Below the pieces are notes generated by a model. It did not search any database and was not told where the DNA came from. It saw nothing but the letters and a program-made list of their open reading frames with translations. Shown one piece after another: positions 21,481-32,500 of a stretch of 64,000 nt of DNA. How positions within the stretch are numbered: the stretch's first letter is position 1; every line of letters starts with the position of its first letter. The DNA is from Acanthosepion esculentum (lineage: Eukaryota; Mollusca; Cephalopoda; Sepiida; Sepiidae): NCBI GenBank assembly GCA_964036315.1, contig OZ038517.1, positions 48,610,219 to 48,674,218 of the forward strand, in the 5' to 3' direction. Made by a program: the position numbers and the translations under genes.

Positions 21481-22261
21481 TTAAATAAAACCTGTAAATA
21501 AAATAATAATGAAGATTAAAAAAACCAAAAAAAAACCAAAACAAATGAATTTTCCCCTGATGCAAGTTATGAAAGAAACCGGAAAGGGTTTCTGCTTACA
21601 TTTGCGATTATATGACCGCACTTCCTGAAAGGAACGGTATCTTTCTCTTTCCCCTTATGACGAGATCGCTCGGGCGTGTTTCCAGCAGCCCTGCTCATGA
21701 AGTAGAGATTCTGCCATCCCGACTAAACGCCAGACTGACTTGCGATCGACCATCTTTAACCGTTCTTCCCATAAATAATTTCTGCACCAAAAAGGAAAAC
21801 GGATATTCTAAAGAGACATTTCATTTTGTTTCAATACCGTCAACATAAAAGGAATAAACGTCCGGAGGGGAAACTCAAGAATTTTATGCTTCTTCTATCT
21901 TTCTTTTTTCACTTATATATTGAACACGCACCCACACCTAAGAAAATACACACAAACCCCACAAACTTGTTACCATCTACACATTTACGACACTCACCTA
22001 TGCTAACGCAATATAGTAAAGCAGTAATCTCGGACATGACAACACATATGTAAACATAATTAGGACAAAATAAAAACCCATGGACTGGTAAAGGGGTCGT
22101 ATGTTGAGGTTAAAATAATTACCCCGTTGTTATATGTATTTATGGTAGTAGTTGATAGAGGAATCCTTTTTAGCTTTTTTTATAATGAAAACGAAATGAA
22201 TAAAAACGTACAACTGTCGGAGTTACCTCCTCCTTAATTCCCAAATTCTTCACCAGGGGGC
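21481..22261. other. Unassigned sequence
   Basis: GC content is somewhat higher near 21610-21780 than around it, but no family motif is visible in the short frames. Confidence 0.35.
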
Positions 22262-22400
22262 TTTCTCCCCATACTATAAATACCGGGTGACTTCTTGCCT
22301 CGTCCTCTTTTCTTTAGGCCTCGTGCCGAATCCCACCTCGCGTGGTGGTGAGGTAAATCTCTCTTTCTTCTTCATTTCAGCGACAAGATGTAAGCTCTTA
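22262..22400 (+). promoter_or_regulatory. Candidate TATA-box core promoter
   Basis: ACTATAAATACCGGG (about 22273) is followed about 30 bp later by a pyrimidine-rich 'CCTCGTCCTCTTTTC', a plausible start region. Further on a donor-like GAGGTAAAT (about 22350) and an acceptor-like 'TTCTTCTTCATTTCAG' (ends 22380) occur, but the distance would be too short for a normal intron. It could be the promoter of an LTR or another element. No downstream coding sequence is recognised. Confidence 0.25.
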
Positions 22401-22545
22401 GATGATCAGCATTTCCGATTTCTGGGAAAACGCTATGAACATTACAAACATTCACCAAAATACGAACATTCACCAAAGAACAAAAAAAACAGAAATGTTC
22501 ACACACACACACGTTATCTGTCTATGTGTTTGTAATTTGTTGTTA

Positions 22546-22598
<53 letters not shown>
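22546..22598. repeat. (AT)n microsatellite
   Basis: An AT run of about 50 bp, preceded at about 22500 by a short (CA)n. Confidence 0.9.
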
Positions 22599-22603
<5 letters not shown>

Positions 22604-23040
22604 CGGTCTTGTTTGTTTGTCTTCTTTATCTTCAGTTGGACTTAATCCAAGACCGACATTCTCTTGTAGTTGGACCTTCTTCTAGCAGGAAATAGAAACG
22701 CACGTGTTTTCTTTTCATTTTCACCCCCGGTCCTCTACACAACGATAACATAAGCAATAATACTCGAGACACGTGTTGACATTAATAACAAGAATTTGTA
22801 TTTTTTCTTTTTCGTGATATGAATTACAGATTTTGGAATAGTGTGTGTTGAAAATTATCTCAGTGTTACTGTCTCTCTTGTTTCTATAAAAGTTTGAGCT
22901 TACTTGATTTAGTTTTTTTTCTTTTTTTTTGGTGTTTTTTTTTTTTTTTGCTTGTTCCGAGAATTTCGTTGGTGAGGATAAGGTTTGAGATCGTCAGTTT
23001 TCGATTTTCAAGGAGGGATGAGGATACGTGAGTGTTGGGC
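22599..23040. other. Unassigned sequence with T runs
   Basis: Poly-T tracts near 22912-22950. No gene recognised. Confidence 0.35.
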
Positions 23041-23305
23041 CTTTTTACTACTGCTACTGTCACTTGTCAAGATTAGGCGAGTCAAGATCAGGAATGAGGC
23101 AATAAGAGATATGGTAGGAGCACTACCAATCCTACAGCACATCGAACGACACAGGATCAAGTGGTTCGGACAACTCGCTCACACGCCTATCAACCAACCA
23201 GCCCTACGAGCATACACCTTCAGGTACTCAGGCTGGAGAGCGAGAGGCAGACCAAGAAGACGCTGTAGCGACTCTAGTGGCACTCCCGCCTTGCTTGGGG
23301 TGAAT

Positions 23306-23308
<3 letters not shown>
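23041..23308 (+). pseudogene. LINE RT C-terminal end with 3' terminus
   Basis: The frame reads KIRNEAIRDMVGALPIL, then HRIKWFGQLAHTP and ARGRPRRRC before a stop region. This is the usual C-terminal arrangement (RIRWFGH...RGRPRKRW) of many LINE polymerases. The element ends with 'CCCGCCTTGCTTGGGGTG', the same 3' terminus seen on other LINE copies in the window, and then passes straight into (AT)n. 5'-truncated. Confidence 0.65.

Positions 23309-23380
<72 letters not shown>
23309..23380. repeat. (AT)n directly at a LINE 3' end
   Basis: An AT run of about 70 bp starts within a few bases of the LINE terminus. Confidence 0.9.
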
Positions 23381-23385
<5 letters not shown>

Positions 23386-23480
23386 AAAAAAGAACAGTAA
23401 GATATAAAATCCGGTGTTCTTATAGATATTTTTATTTTTACACAATAGTGCTCAATGTAAATTTACAGAGCATTAAATGC

Positions 23481-23483
<3 letters not shown>

Positions 23484-23527
<44 letters not shown>
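23484..23527. repeat. (AT)n microsatellite
   Basis: An AT run of about 44 bp. Confidence 0.9.
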
Positions 23528-23529
<2 letters not shown>

Positions 23530-23672
23530 ATTGACCTCTGACGCCCTGAGCTTTTCCCCCGTCCCTCTCTGTATTCTTTCCCCAAATATGCCTTTTGACT
23601 CTTGTTCTCAATCCTCTGTAACCTCTTGGGGGGCTAGTGTCAATCCCGCCTTTGCTTGGAGTGAATTGCTTT
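23530..23672 (+). mobile_element. LINE 3' terminal fragment
   Basis: The copy ends 'CCCGCCTTTGCTTGGAGTG', matching the terminus at about 23290-23308. The preceding roughly 100 bp is pyrimidine-rich and has no clear frame, as expected for a 3' untranslated region. Confidence 0.5.
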
Positions 23673-23760
23673 AAAAAGTATCCGATGCAAGACAGATCAT
23701 GCTTCTCTCTTTGCCATGTTAAAATCGTTCAGAGGATGAAACACATCGGAATAGTTTTCT

Positions 23761-23820
23761 CACACACACACACACGCACATACATACATACATACATATA
23801 TGTGTATCTGTGTGTGTGTG
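23761..23820. repeat. (CA)n(CATA)n(TG)n microsatellite
   Basis: Compound run of CACA, CATA and TGTG units. Confidence 0.85.
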
Positions 23821-24001
23821 TTATGGTCCAGGTTAGGGCCAAGGAAGAACAACACGAACACAAGAGTAGAAATAACGAAGATATATTACACGGAATAATA
23901 ATAATACAAGATGTGGAAGGTGTTAGTATGACTGTCAGTCTCGTTTGGAGTGAACTACTATCGGCTCGACTCGATTCGTCCCTCTCTCTTGAGAGGCGTA
24001 G

Positions 24002-24113
24002 GACACCTCGGCGAGCTGTAATGGTTAGCAAGCTTGTCTTGCTAGATCAGTTACTACCGAAAAGTGAGTTCGATCCTCATTGGGTGCCCCATACTTTCGG
24101 CCTCGTGCCACAT
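24002..24113 (+). mobile_element. tRNA-derived SINE with 14-bp target duplication
   Basis: A 112-bp insert is flanked by identical CTTGAGAGGCGTAG at 23988-24001 and 24114-24127. The head has a box-A-like 'TAATGGTTAGCAAGC' and a box-B-like GAGTTCGATCC, the spacing of an RNA polymerase III promoter. The body ends TTCGGCCTCGTGCCACAT. Relatives lie at 31520-31730, 40705-41040 and 43028-43118. It is too diverged from the cloverleaf to be a functional tRNA. Confidence 0.8.
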
Positions 24114-24196
24114 CTTGAGAGGCGTAGTATACATAATGTTAGAAAGAGTTCATTCTGTAGTTGTTATAGGTAAGGACCCGTAACAATATGAGACGG

Positions 24197-24232
24197 AGGT
24201 AGAGAGAGAGATAGAGATAGAGAGAGAGAGAG
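24197..24232. repeat. (GA)n microsatellite
   Basis: A GA-rich run with ATAGAG interruptions. Confidence 0.8.
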
Positions 24233-24843
24233 AGTATAAAGTAAATGGATTGATGGCTGAGTCCAGTGAGGTCCGGAAATCTTTTGGGTACCTCCTACCA
24301 CAAGTGAACCGGTGCTGCGTGGAAAAGCGAAGAGCTGTACATCTCGTCAGAAATGTTTCCTTTTAGAGATGTTCTGTGAAATAGAATAGACAATGTCTCG
24401 CGAGTTTTCAGCTGAGTTTCTTCTGGTGTCGAATTAATCACTTTATTTCAGGGCGTTTCGAACTTGTAAAGAAACTTGCCTACCGACTATTAATAGAAAT
24501 TTCTTTTAATCGAGGTACTCACGTGTCAAAATGCCTTTACAAGGTAAAGTCGTATTTTCCGTGTGATGCTAAATTCGATTTCACAGTCATAACCTGCGAA
24601 GCAATGATCATTTAAAAAAAATAAATAAACAAAACAAAAAGAGTTGACAGTTATACAAATGCCACATTGGGTATTTATGGTTTAAAATTATTCTTTCTTT
24701 GAAACCACCGACGTTGGTCAAAATTATTCGGATCTTAACAATTCAATTTTGACAAGTTCGTTTAGGAGTTTCCAGCCGAAATAATTCGACACCAGGAAAA
24801 TTCACTAAAAGACTCAGCAGACAATTTGTTCTATTCAAGAGAA

Positions 24844-24845
<2 letters not shown>
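24233..24845. other. Unassigned sequence
   Basis: No repeat unit, frame or RNA-like fold stands out. Confidence 0.35.

Positions 24846-24902
<57 letters not shown>
24846..24902. repeat. (AT)n microsatellite
   Basis: A pure AT run of about 57 bp. Confidence 0.9.
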
Positions 24903-24905
<3 letters not shown>

Positions 24906-24967
24906 AATTCCAACGAAAGATAGAATCCAGGTAGAACTCAGTGTCTAGGACAGAGTAAGAATATAAT

Positions 24968-25212
24968 ATAAAAGGATCAAACACTAATACTCCGTGGTTA
25001 TAATTTATTACATTGGAATCGTAATCACGATCCAATTCATCAGACCTACACATTCAAAAAGAAATCGGAAAATATTACGATTCCAATGTAATAAATTATA
25101 ACCATGGAATATTATTAGGTTGGTGCAAAAATAATGCCGTTTTTTGACGTTCAACTTCATGTGAGAAAACGACATTATTTTTGCACCAACCTAATAGTTG
25201 TTGATTCTTTTG
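24968..25212. mobile_element. Foldback element split by a MITE
   Basis: The left arm (about 24972-25024) and right arm (from about 25073) are reverse complements, with landmarks 'GGTTATAATTTATTACATT' and its mirror, separated by a loop of about 50 bp. The right arm is interrupted at 25113-25196. Once the 80-bp MITE and one TA are ignored, the arm pairing continues for a further 20 or so bases (GTTGTTGATTCTTTT against GTGTTTGATCCTTTT). The foldback therefore predates the MITE. Confidence 0.7.
25115..25194. mobile_element. MADE1-like mariner MITE
   Basis: An 80-bp element has 29-bp terminal inverted repeats starting TTAGGTTGGTGCAAAAATAA, with one mismatch between the ends. It is flanked by TA at 25113-25114 and 25195-25196. 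The terminal sequence closely resembles that of the Hsmar1/MADE1 group of mariner elements known from vertebrates and other animals. The interior is a short spacer and there is no coding capacity. Confidence 0.9.
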
Positions 25213-25615
25213 GACTCTCCCGTCGAACTCGACGTATGAGGGTCAGGCAGATCAGTTCCCAGAAACTGAAAGCCCGACACCGACACACAAGATTTGATTA
25301 TAGTGGTGAAGGCTTTGTGCAGGGCCATCCACACTTTTTGGAGGGACGAATACAGGGACCTGGTGCAGCGAATGCCACAAGGTCCCCAAACGACCCACCG
25401 CAGGTTTTGAATTCAGAGTTGTCCTTCTCCTAGACCAGTTGCCATCCAAGGCTATAGAACCCAGTCTGTCCTGCTATTTACCCATAGTTGGAGGGAGAAG
25501 AAGAGGATTCACACCTTTCTCAAGGGTATTAGCACGTAAGTGAATGTAATGGATTCGACTGGAATTCGAACTCGGCTCTCCGATTCCTCAGTCCAAGCCG
25601 TTTATCCATTACTCC
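25213..25615 (-). mobile_element. Near-complete tRNA-derived SINE, about 400 bp
   Basis: Reading the minus strand, a head at about 25615-25545 carries a box-A-like 'AGTAATGGATAAACGGC' and a box-B-like GAGTTCGAATTCC. The body follows, with CTATGGGTAAATAGC, 'TTGGATGGCAACTGGTC' and AAAAAGTGTGGATGG. It ends at GACGGGAGAGTCC (about 25213). The same head occurs on the plus strand at 38868. 5'-truncated copies of the body lie at 15398-15533 and 57791-58040. Poly-A is absent, and other copies end next to (AT)n. Confidence 0.75.
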
Positions 25616-25631
25616 TGCATGCATGCATGCA

Positions 25632-25712
<81 letters not shown>
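25616..25712. repeat. (GCAT)n then (AT)n
   Basis: About four GCAT units pass into an AT run of about 77 bp, just outside the SINE head. Confidence 0.9.
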
Positions 25713-25717
<5 letters not shown>

Positions 25718-25720
<3 letters not shown>

Positions 25721-25977
25721 AGTAGTCTGAAGGTCGTGTGGGTGAAACTCGAGTTACGGCTACAGCCATTCTTTTATAGGATTTAACGTTGGTAAGCGTT
25801 TTTGCTCAGTCTAAACAACCTAGTCTTTGATCATTTTACTGCGTAGGTAAATTTGCTTTTAGGTCTTTTTTTTCTCTTTCTCTTTTGTCAGTATTGTCGG
25901 TTCTATTCAAGACTGTATCTGTATAAGTTTTAAGTTTTGGCAAGTTGTCCGTTGGTTCCCCCGACGGTTTTTGTTTT

Positions 25978-26012
<35 letters not shown>
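25718..26012 (+). repeat. Interspersed repeat, copy 1 (with 26455-26700)
   Basis: Shares 'CTTTTATAGGAT' and TTGGTAAGCG, then TTTACTGCGTAGGT, 'CAGTATTG' and TTTTTGTTTTTC in the same order with 26455-26700. The copy ends in a (CA)n run (25984-26012). The type of element is not known. Confidence 0.6.
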
Positions 26013-26018
<6 letters not shown>

Positions 26019-26094
26019 TATATATATATGCGATGCAAGACATATAAATAAGTATTCTTAAAGACTCTAGTTGCATTTTCAACCACCTTTTCAT

Positions 26095-26315
26095 ATATAT
26101 ATATATATATATATAAAGATGTTAGATTTTAAATAGGTGTAGTCATAGGAAACCCTGGTTACTGGAATAGAGGCTGTCTGTCTTTTTTTGCTATCTTCTT
26201 TTGTCACGTGGTTCTATTAATAAATAATGTTTCGTATCATTTCCTCTTTGGCCAGATTACCCTGAAGATCAGTTCAGGTGAAACCTAGGTAGGTTGTTCC
26301 TGGCTCTTTAAGATT

Positions 26316-26374
<59 letters not shown>
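26095..26374. repeat. Two (AT)n arrays with unassigned DNA between
   Basis: AT runs lie at about 26095-26115 and 26320-26374. The 200 bp between are unassigned. Confidence 0.7.
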
Positions 26375-26375
<1 letters not shown>

Positions 26376-26378
<3 letters not shown>

Positions 26379-26475
26379 TGGATGGCCCTAATATTAAACC
26401 GACTTTCACGCTACGCGATCTTTTGATCGGGAGAGCGTGAAATTCGGATTAGAAGTAGGGCCATCCTTTTATAGG
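26376..26475. repeat. Short foldback
   Basis: GGATGGCCCTAAT (left) pairs with ATTAGAAGTAGGGCCATCC (right), and TTTCACGCT pairs with AGCGTGAAA inside. The inner loop contains the palindrome CGATCTTTTGATCG. Imperfect stem of about 40 bp. Confidence 0.6.
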
Positions 26476-26700
26476 ATATAACATTGGTAAGCGTCTTTTG
26501 CTGTGTCTAGGCAATCTATGCTTCGAGCACTTTACGTTACTGAGTAGGTGGGTTTGCCTTCAGACCATTTTCTTTTTTTCAATATTGCCGTTTTTATTGG
26601 AGACTATATTTGGATAACAGTTTTAGGTTTTGTCACGTTGTCTGTTAGTTTCAAGAATTTTTGTTTTTCGTTAATACATACATACATACACACATACATA
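26461..26700 (+). repeat. Interspersed repeat, copy 2 (with 25718-26012)
   Basis: Diverged direct copy of the sequence at 25718-26012. It ends in (CATA)n instead of (CA)n, at about 26675-26700. Confidence 0.6.
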
Positions 26701-26789
26701 TATATATGTGTGTGTGTAAAGTAGTCTTGGGTGTGGCGATAAACCTCAGCCGTCAATAAGACCTCTGATCCGGTGAATTGAGGTGTGTG

Positions 26790-26984
26790 AAGGCGTCTAA
26801 CCACCTGTTAATTGCTGTTGTTGCGAGGTCCACCAGGACCCGGAGTGACAGCACGTGTTAGTGATCAAGTTATGGGCAATAGTTAACCCTCAGGCAAAAA
26901 CAAACCCCACGAAAGTATAAACATACCAGCAATACATTCTTATATAGTAAAATGACCAACAATACCTTTTATCTGTAGTCAAAG
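26790..26984 (+). repeat. Left flank of the 35-bp array, duplicated at 40499
   Basis: The order ACCAGGACCCGGAG, ATGGGCAATAGTTAACC, 'CACGAAAGTATAAA' and TATAGTAAAATGACCAAC is collinear with 40499-40650 (CACCCTGGCCCGAGG, ATGGGCAAATGGTAAACC, GATGAAAGTATAAA, TATAGTAAAATGACTAAC). It is an interspersed repeat in which the 35-bp array later formed. Confidence 0.7.
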
Positions 26985-29900
26985 GCATACAATTGCGTTC
27001 AAAATATATTTAGTTGAAGGCATACAATTGCATTTAAAATATATTTAGTTGAAGGCATACAATTGCATTCAAAATATATTTAGTTGAAGGCATACAATTG
27101 CATTTAAAATATATTTAGTTGAAGGCATACAATTGCATTTAAAATATATTTAGTTGAAGGCATACAATTGCATTCAAAATATATTTAGTTTAAGGCATAC
27201 AATTGCATTTAAAATATATTTAGTTGAAGGCATACAATTGCATTCAAAATATATTTAGTTGAAGGCATACAATTGCATTCAAAATATATTTAGTTGAAGG
27301 CATACAATTGCATTCAAAATATATTTAGTTGAAGGCATACAATTGCATTTAAAATATATTTAGTTGAAGGCATACAATTGCATTTAAAATATATTTAGTT
27401 GAAGGCATACAATTGCATTCAAAATATATTTAGTTGAAGGCATACAATTGCATTCAAAATATATTTAGTTGAAGGCATACAATTGCATTTAAAATATAAT
27501 TAGTTGAAGGCATACAATTGCATTCAAAATATATTTAGTTGAAGGCATACAATTGCATACAAAATATATTTAGTTGAAGGCATACAATTGCATTTAAAAT
27601 ATATTTAGCTGAAGGCATACAATTGCATTTAAAATATATTTAGTTGAAGGCATACAATTGCATTCAAAATATATTTAGTTGAACGCATACAATTGCATTT
27701 AAAATATATTTAGTTGAAGGGATACAATTTCGTTCAACATATATTTATTTGAAGGCATACAACTGCGTTCAAAATATATTTAGTTGAAGGCATACAATTG
27801 CATTTAAAATATATTTAGTTGAAGGCATACAATTGCATTTAAAATATATTTAGTTGAAGGCATACAATTGCATTTAAAATATATTTAGTCTAAGGCATAC
27901 AATTTTGTTCAACATATATTTATTTGAAGACATACAACTGCGTTCAAAATATATTTAGTTTAAGGCATACAATTGCATTTAAAATATATTTAGTTGTAGG
28001 CATACAATTGCATTTAAAATATATTTAGTTGAAGGCATACAATTGCATTCAAAATATATTTAGTTGAAGGCATACAATTGCATTTAAAATATATTTAGTT
28101 GAAGGCATACAATTGCATTTAAAATATATTTAGTTGATGGCATACAATTGCATTCAAAATATATTTAGTTGAAGGCATACAATTGCATTTAAAATATATT
28201 TAGTTGAAGGCAAACAATTGCATTTAAAATATATTTAGTTGAAGGCATACAATTGCATTTAAAATATATTTAGTCTAAGGCATACAATTGCATTCAACAT
28301 ATATTTATTTGAAGACATACAACTGCGTTCAAAATATATTTAGTTTAAGGCATACAATTGCATTTAAAATATATTTAGTTGTAGGCATACAATTGCATTT
28401 AAAATATATTTAGTTGAAGGCATACAATTGCATTTAAAATATATTTAGTTGTAGGCATACAATTGCATTCAAAATATATTTAGTTGAAGGAATACAATTG
28501 CATTTAAAATATATTTAGTTGTAGGCATACAATTGCATTCAAAATATATTTAGTTGAAGGCATACAATTGCATTCAAAATATATTTAGTTGAAGGCATAC
28601 AATTGCATTGAAAATATATTTAGTTGAAGGCATACAATTGCATTTAAAATATAATTAGTTGAAGGCATACAATTGCATTCAAAATATATTTAGTTGAAGG
28701 CATACAATTGCATTTAAAATATATTTAGTTGAAGGCATACAATTGCATTCAAAATATATTTAGTTGAATGCATACAATTGTATTTAAAATATATTTAGTT
28801 GAAGGCATACAATTGCATTTAAAATATATTTAGTTGAAGGCATACAATTGCATTCAAAATATATTTAGTTGAAGGCATACAATTGCATTTAAAATATATT
28901 TAGTTGAAGGCATACAATTGCATTTAAAATATATTTAGATAAAGGCATACAATTGCATTCAAAATATATTTAGTTTAAGGCATACAATTGCATTCAAAAT
29001 ATATTTAGTTGAAGGCATACAATTGCATTTGAAATATATTTAGTTGAAGGCATACAATTGCATTCAAAATATATTTAGTTGAAGGCATACAATTGCATTT
29101 AAAATATATTTAGTTGAAGGCATACAATTGCATTTAAAATATATTTAGTTGAAGGCATACAATTGCATTCAAAATATATTTAGTTGAAGGCATACAATTG
29201 CATTTAAAATATAATTAGTTGAAGGCATACAATTGCATTCAAAATATATTTAGTTGAAGGCATACAATTGCATTTAAAATATATTTAGTTGAAGGCATAC
29301 AATTGCATTCAAAATATATTTAGTTGAAGGGATACAATTTCGTTCAACATATATTTATTTGAAGGCATACAACTGCGTTCAAAATATATTTAGTTGAAGG
29401 CATACAATTGCATTTAAAATATATTCAGTTGAAGGCATACAATTGCATTTAAAATATATTTAGTTGAAGGCATACAATTGCATTCAAAATATATTTAGTT
29501 GAAGGCATACAATTGCATTTAAAATATATTTAGTTGAAGTCATACAATTGCATTTAAAATATATTTAGTTGAAGGCATACAATTGCATTCAAAATATATT
29601 TAGTTGAAGGCATACAATTGCATTTAAAATATATTTAGTTGAAGGCATACAATTGCATTTAAAATATATTTAGTTGAAGGCATACAATTGCATTTAAAAT
29701 ATATTTAGTCTAAGGCATACAATTTTGTTCAACATATATTTATTTGAAGACATACAACTGCGTTCAAAATATATTTAGTTTAAGGCATACAATTGCATTT
29801 AAAATATATTTAGTTGTAGGCATACAATTGCATTTAAAATATATTTAGTTGAAGGCATACAATTGCATTTAAAATATATTTAGTTGAGGGCATACAATTG

Positions 29901-30615
29901 CATTCAAAATATATTTAGTTGAAGGCATACAATTGCATTTAAAATATAATTAGTTGAAGTCATACAATTGCATTCAAAATATATTTAGTTGAAGGCATAC
30001 AATTGCATTTAAAATATATTTAGTTGAAGGCATACAATTGCATTCAAAATATATTTAGTTGAAGGCATACAATTGCATTTAAAATATATTTAGTTGAAGG
30101 CATACAATTGCATTTAAAATATATTTAGTTGAAGGCATACAATTGCATTCAAAATATATTTAGTTGAAGGCATACAATTGCATTCAAAATATATTTAGTT
30201 GAAGGCATACAATTGCATTCAAAATATATTTAGTTAAAGGCATGCAATTGCATTCAAAATATATTTAGTTAAAGGCATACAATTGCATTCAAAATATATT
30301 TAGTTGAAGGCATACAATTGCATTAAAAATATATTTAGTTGAAGGCATACAATTGCATTAAAAATATATTTAGTTGAAGGCATACAATTGCATTCAAAAT
30401 ATATTTAGTTGAAGGCATACAATTGCATTTGAAATATATTTAGTTGAAGGCATACAATTGCATTTAAAATAAATTTAATTGAAGGCATACAATTGCATTT
30501 GAAATATATTTAGTTGAAGGCATACAATTGCATTTAAAATAAATTTAATTGAAGGCATACAATTGCGTTCAACATATATTTATTTGAAGACATGCTGTTG
30601 TGTTCAAAATATTTA
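26985..30615. repeat. 35-bp satellite array, about 103 copies
   Basis: The unit is GAAGGCATACAATTGCATT, then C or T, then AAAATATATTTAGTT, 35 bp in all and strongly conserved over 3.6 kb. The main variation is the C/T position. Marker variants recur in groups: 'GGGATACAATTTCGTTC' at 27720 and 29330 (1610 bp = 46 units apart), and GTCTAAGGCATAC followed by GAAGACATACAACTGCG at 27890, 28275 and 29710. The right edge decays at 30540-30640 into ATTTACATGTTGGC. No coding potential. Confidence 0.95.
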
Positions 30616-31519
30616 CATGTTGGCATTAAATAACCCTAAATAAAATCAACCAACATTACAACAATATCGCCAACTTCGCTGTCCTACATTGTCTATATTG
30701 CTTTCACTATGTCCTGCGAGTGTCAAATTTCTCAGAATTATTTGGTAAGGAATTTGGATTTCCTATTTTTCCTTTTTCTTTTTTTTCTTTTTTTTTTTTT
30801 TGTTCAAGATCATTCTTACGTGATCTCATTTCTGGAACCTTCATTTTGGAAATAGCTTTCATTCAGCGCTTTGTGATAACAGGATCGCATTGAGTGTTTA
30901 TTATTAAACACGTAGCTACCACCCAAGGAAGCTGAAATCCAGCCATTTGTAGCTTGCTAGATTATCTTAATCCGTTTCGCCCACGGAAAATTTGCTGCCA
31001 AATCTGGTATGTGCTCCATTCACTGGAGCCGCCATCAAAGATGTCCGGCCATTAACAAACTATGATACTTCTTTGGCTGGAATCAGTACTCTGCAGTTGC
31101 AACAGGCCTGTAACTGACAATCTTTAGTGCCGAGATCCCAGTGGAGAGATCTGTGGGCAGATTGGTAAATAAAGCGATTAAGGAGCGTGGATAATACCAG
31201 ACTCCGCGTTGTCTAGGTTTTCACTGGCCCACAGATATACTGGCCTGCTCTGGGACACCGGGGAGATGACATTTTCGAGTTGCTGGCTGGCGTAGGGTAT
31301 GGAAACGCTCCTTGTCGTTGATGAGTTTGGCCAACACTTTGCAAAGACCGTGAATTGAAAATGCGTCGCGGAGAAGTAGGCACCAGGCATGCTATTATCA
31401 GTAATTTGATGGATTGTGTCGACCGAAATTATTGAATATTTAAGGCTGATATTTGGAAATGTAATTTTCGGACGAATTGCGTGTATATATATGCATGCGC
31501 TCGTGGACATTTCAATATG
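30616..31519. other. Unassigned, moderately GC-balanced sequence
   Basis: A T run lies at 30770-30803. The part at 30900-31450 has a base composition closer to coding DNA than its surroundings and a minus-strand frame of about 110 codons at 31178-31510. No motif in it is recognised, and it may be part of an element or relic. Confidence 0.3.
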
Positions 31520-31730
31520 GGATAATTGTTTGGAAACTCGTCCCGCTAGATCACTTACGACTGAATAGTGAGTTCGATCCTCACTTGGTGCTACCTACAT
31601 TCGGACTTTTGCCACATCTAAGCTACGCTAAGAATAATCATTTGGCCATCTCGACGTTGTGTAATGGTTAACAAGCTTGTCTCGCTAGATCAATTGCAGC
31701 TGAGTAGTGATCTCAGTCCTCTCTGGTATG
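31520..31730 (+). mobile_element. Two tandem tRNA-derived SINE copies
   Basis: The first copy has CTCGTCCCGCTAGATCAC, a box-B-like GAGTTCGATCC and GCCACATCTAAGCTACGC. The second starts 'GTAATGGTTAACAAGC' and TTGTCTCGCTAGATCAATT. Same family as 24002-24113. Both copies are diverged. Confidence 0.65.
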
Positions 31731-32165
31731 TATGTGTGTGCATATTTAAAAAGTGTGTTTCATATTTCTAAATTCTGCACGAATGTATTTAAAGTCTGTG
31801 TACGCATATTTTTATGTGTGTTCGTGCATATTTTTCAAGTGTGCGTACGTGTTTAAATATTTTTAAACTGTGTGTGCATATATTTTGTGGACGTGTGTGT
31901 GTATTTTTTTAAAGAATGTGTTATGAATAATCAAGAGTTGTCTCCCCTTGTTTTATTACTCTCCTCTTTGAGAGAGCTATTTCTGTTTACTGGGACTATA
32001 AATGGACACTATACGCGAACCTTGTATCCTCAGTTGACTAAAGTTGATTGTGTGTGTGGGGGGGTATGACTAACATGATTTTGTTTAGTTTCTTGTAAAT
32101 AGTTTTATTTCATATTGTAAATACACATTGGGGCTAGTTTTAAAATTTTTTAAATTGTTGTCTTA
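31731..32165. other. GT-rich stretch and possible LTR-like promoter
   Basis: 31731-31915 is rich in TGTGTG-type words. At about 31997 GGGACTATAAATGGAC looks like a TATA box with a following start region, but no TG...CA boundaries with a duplication were found. Confidence 0.3.
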
Positions 32166-32410
32166 TTACCCCCCCCCCCCCCCCCGCCACAGACGATAAA
32201 TTGTACATATGGGGACTAGTTAGTATTTTCATGGAGACATGAGGTATTATGGTGGATGTAGCGAGAAAGGTAAGTAAGAATGTGTTGTTTTGGTGTAAGG
32301 AATATTGTTAGTATGATTGGGCCAGTGTTTGTGGCTAGCTAAGTTTAAAGTTAAGACAGAAATCCGACCTTTTCCCGCTTCCTCATTTCGGCCATGTTGA
32401 CTAAAGATTT
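32166..32410 (+). repeat. Interspersed repeat with poly-C start, copy 1
   Basis: A run of about 20 C is followed by GTACATATGGGGACTAGTTAG, 'GAGGTATTATGGTGG', AAGAATGTGTTGTTTT and GTGGCTAGCTAA. The same order occurs at 60640-60870, where the C run is only five. Element type unknown. Confidence 0.65.
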
Positions 32411-32500
32411 CTTAAAGCCTACACCTGCGTACTTTTGGCGTTACTGTGAGTAAATACGTACGTTTATATTTGTTTTTAATAAATTTAATTTCCTTAAATA

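Noticed and set aside
24002..24113. Functional tRNA gene
   Set aside because: Box A and B are recognisable but acceptor and anticodon stems do not pair, and a 14-bp target duplication shows it is a SINE.
26985..30615. CRISPR or bacterial repeat array
   Set aside because: Pure tandem 35-bp units without spacers, in a SINE/LINE-rich animal context.
31178..31510. 110-codon minus-strand frame as a gene
   Set aside because: No motif, start context or splice signals support it, and the region is flanked by satellite and SINE DNA. Kept only as unassigned sequence.
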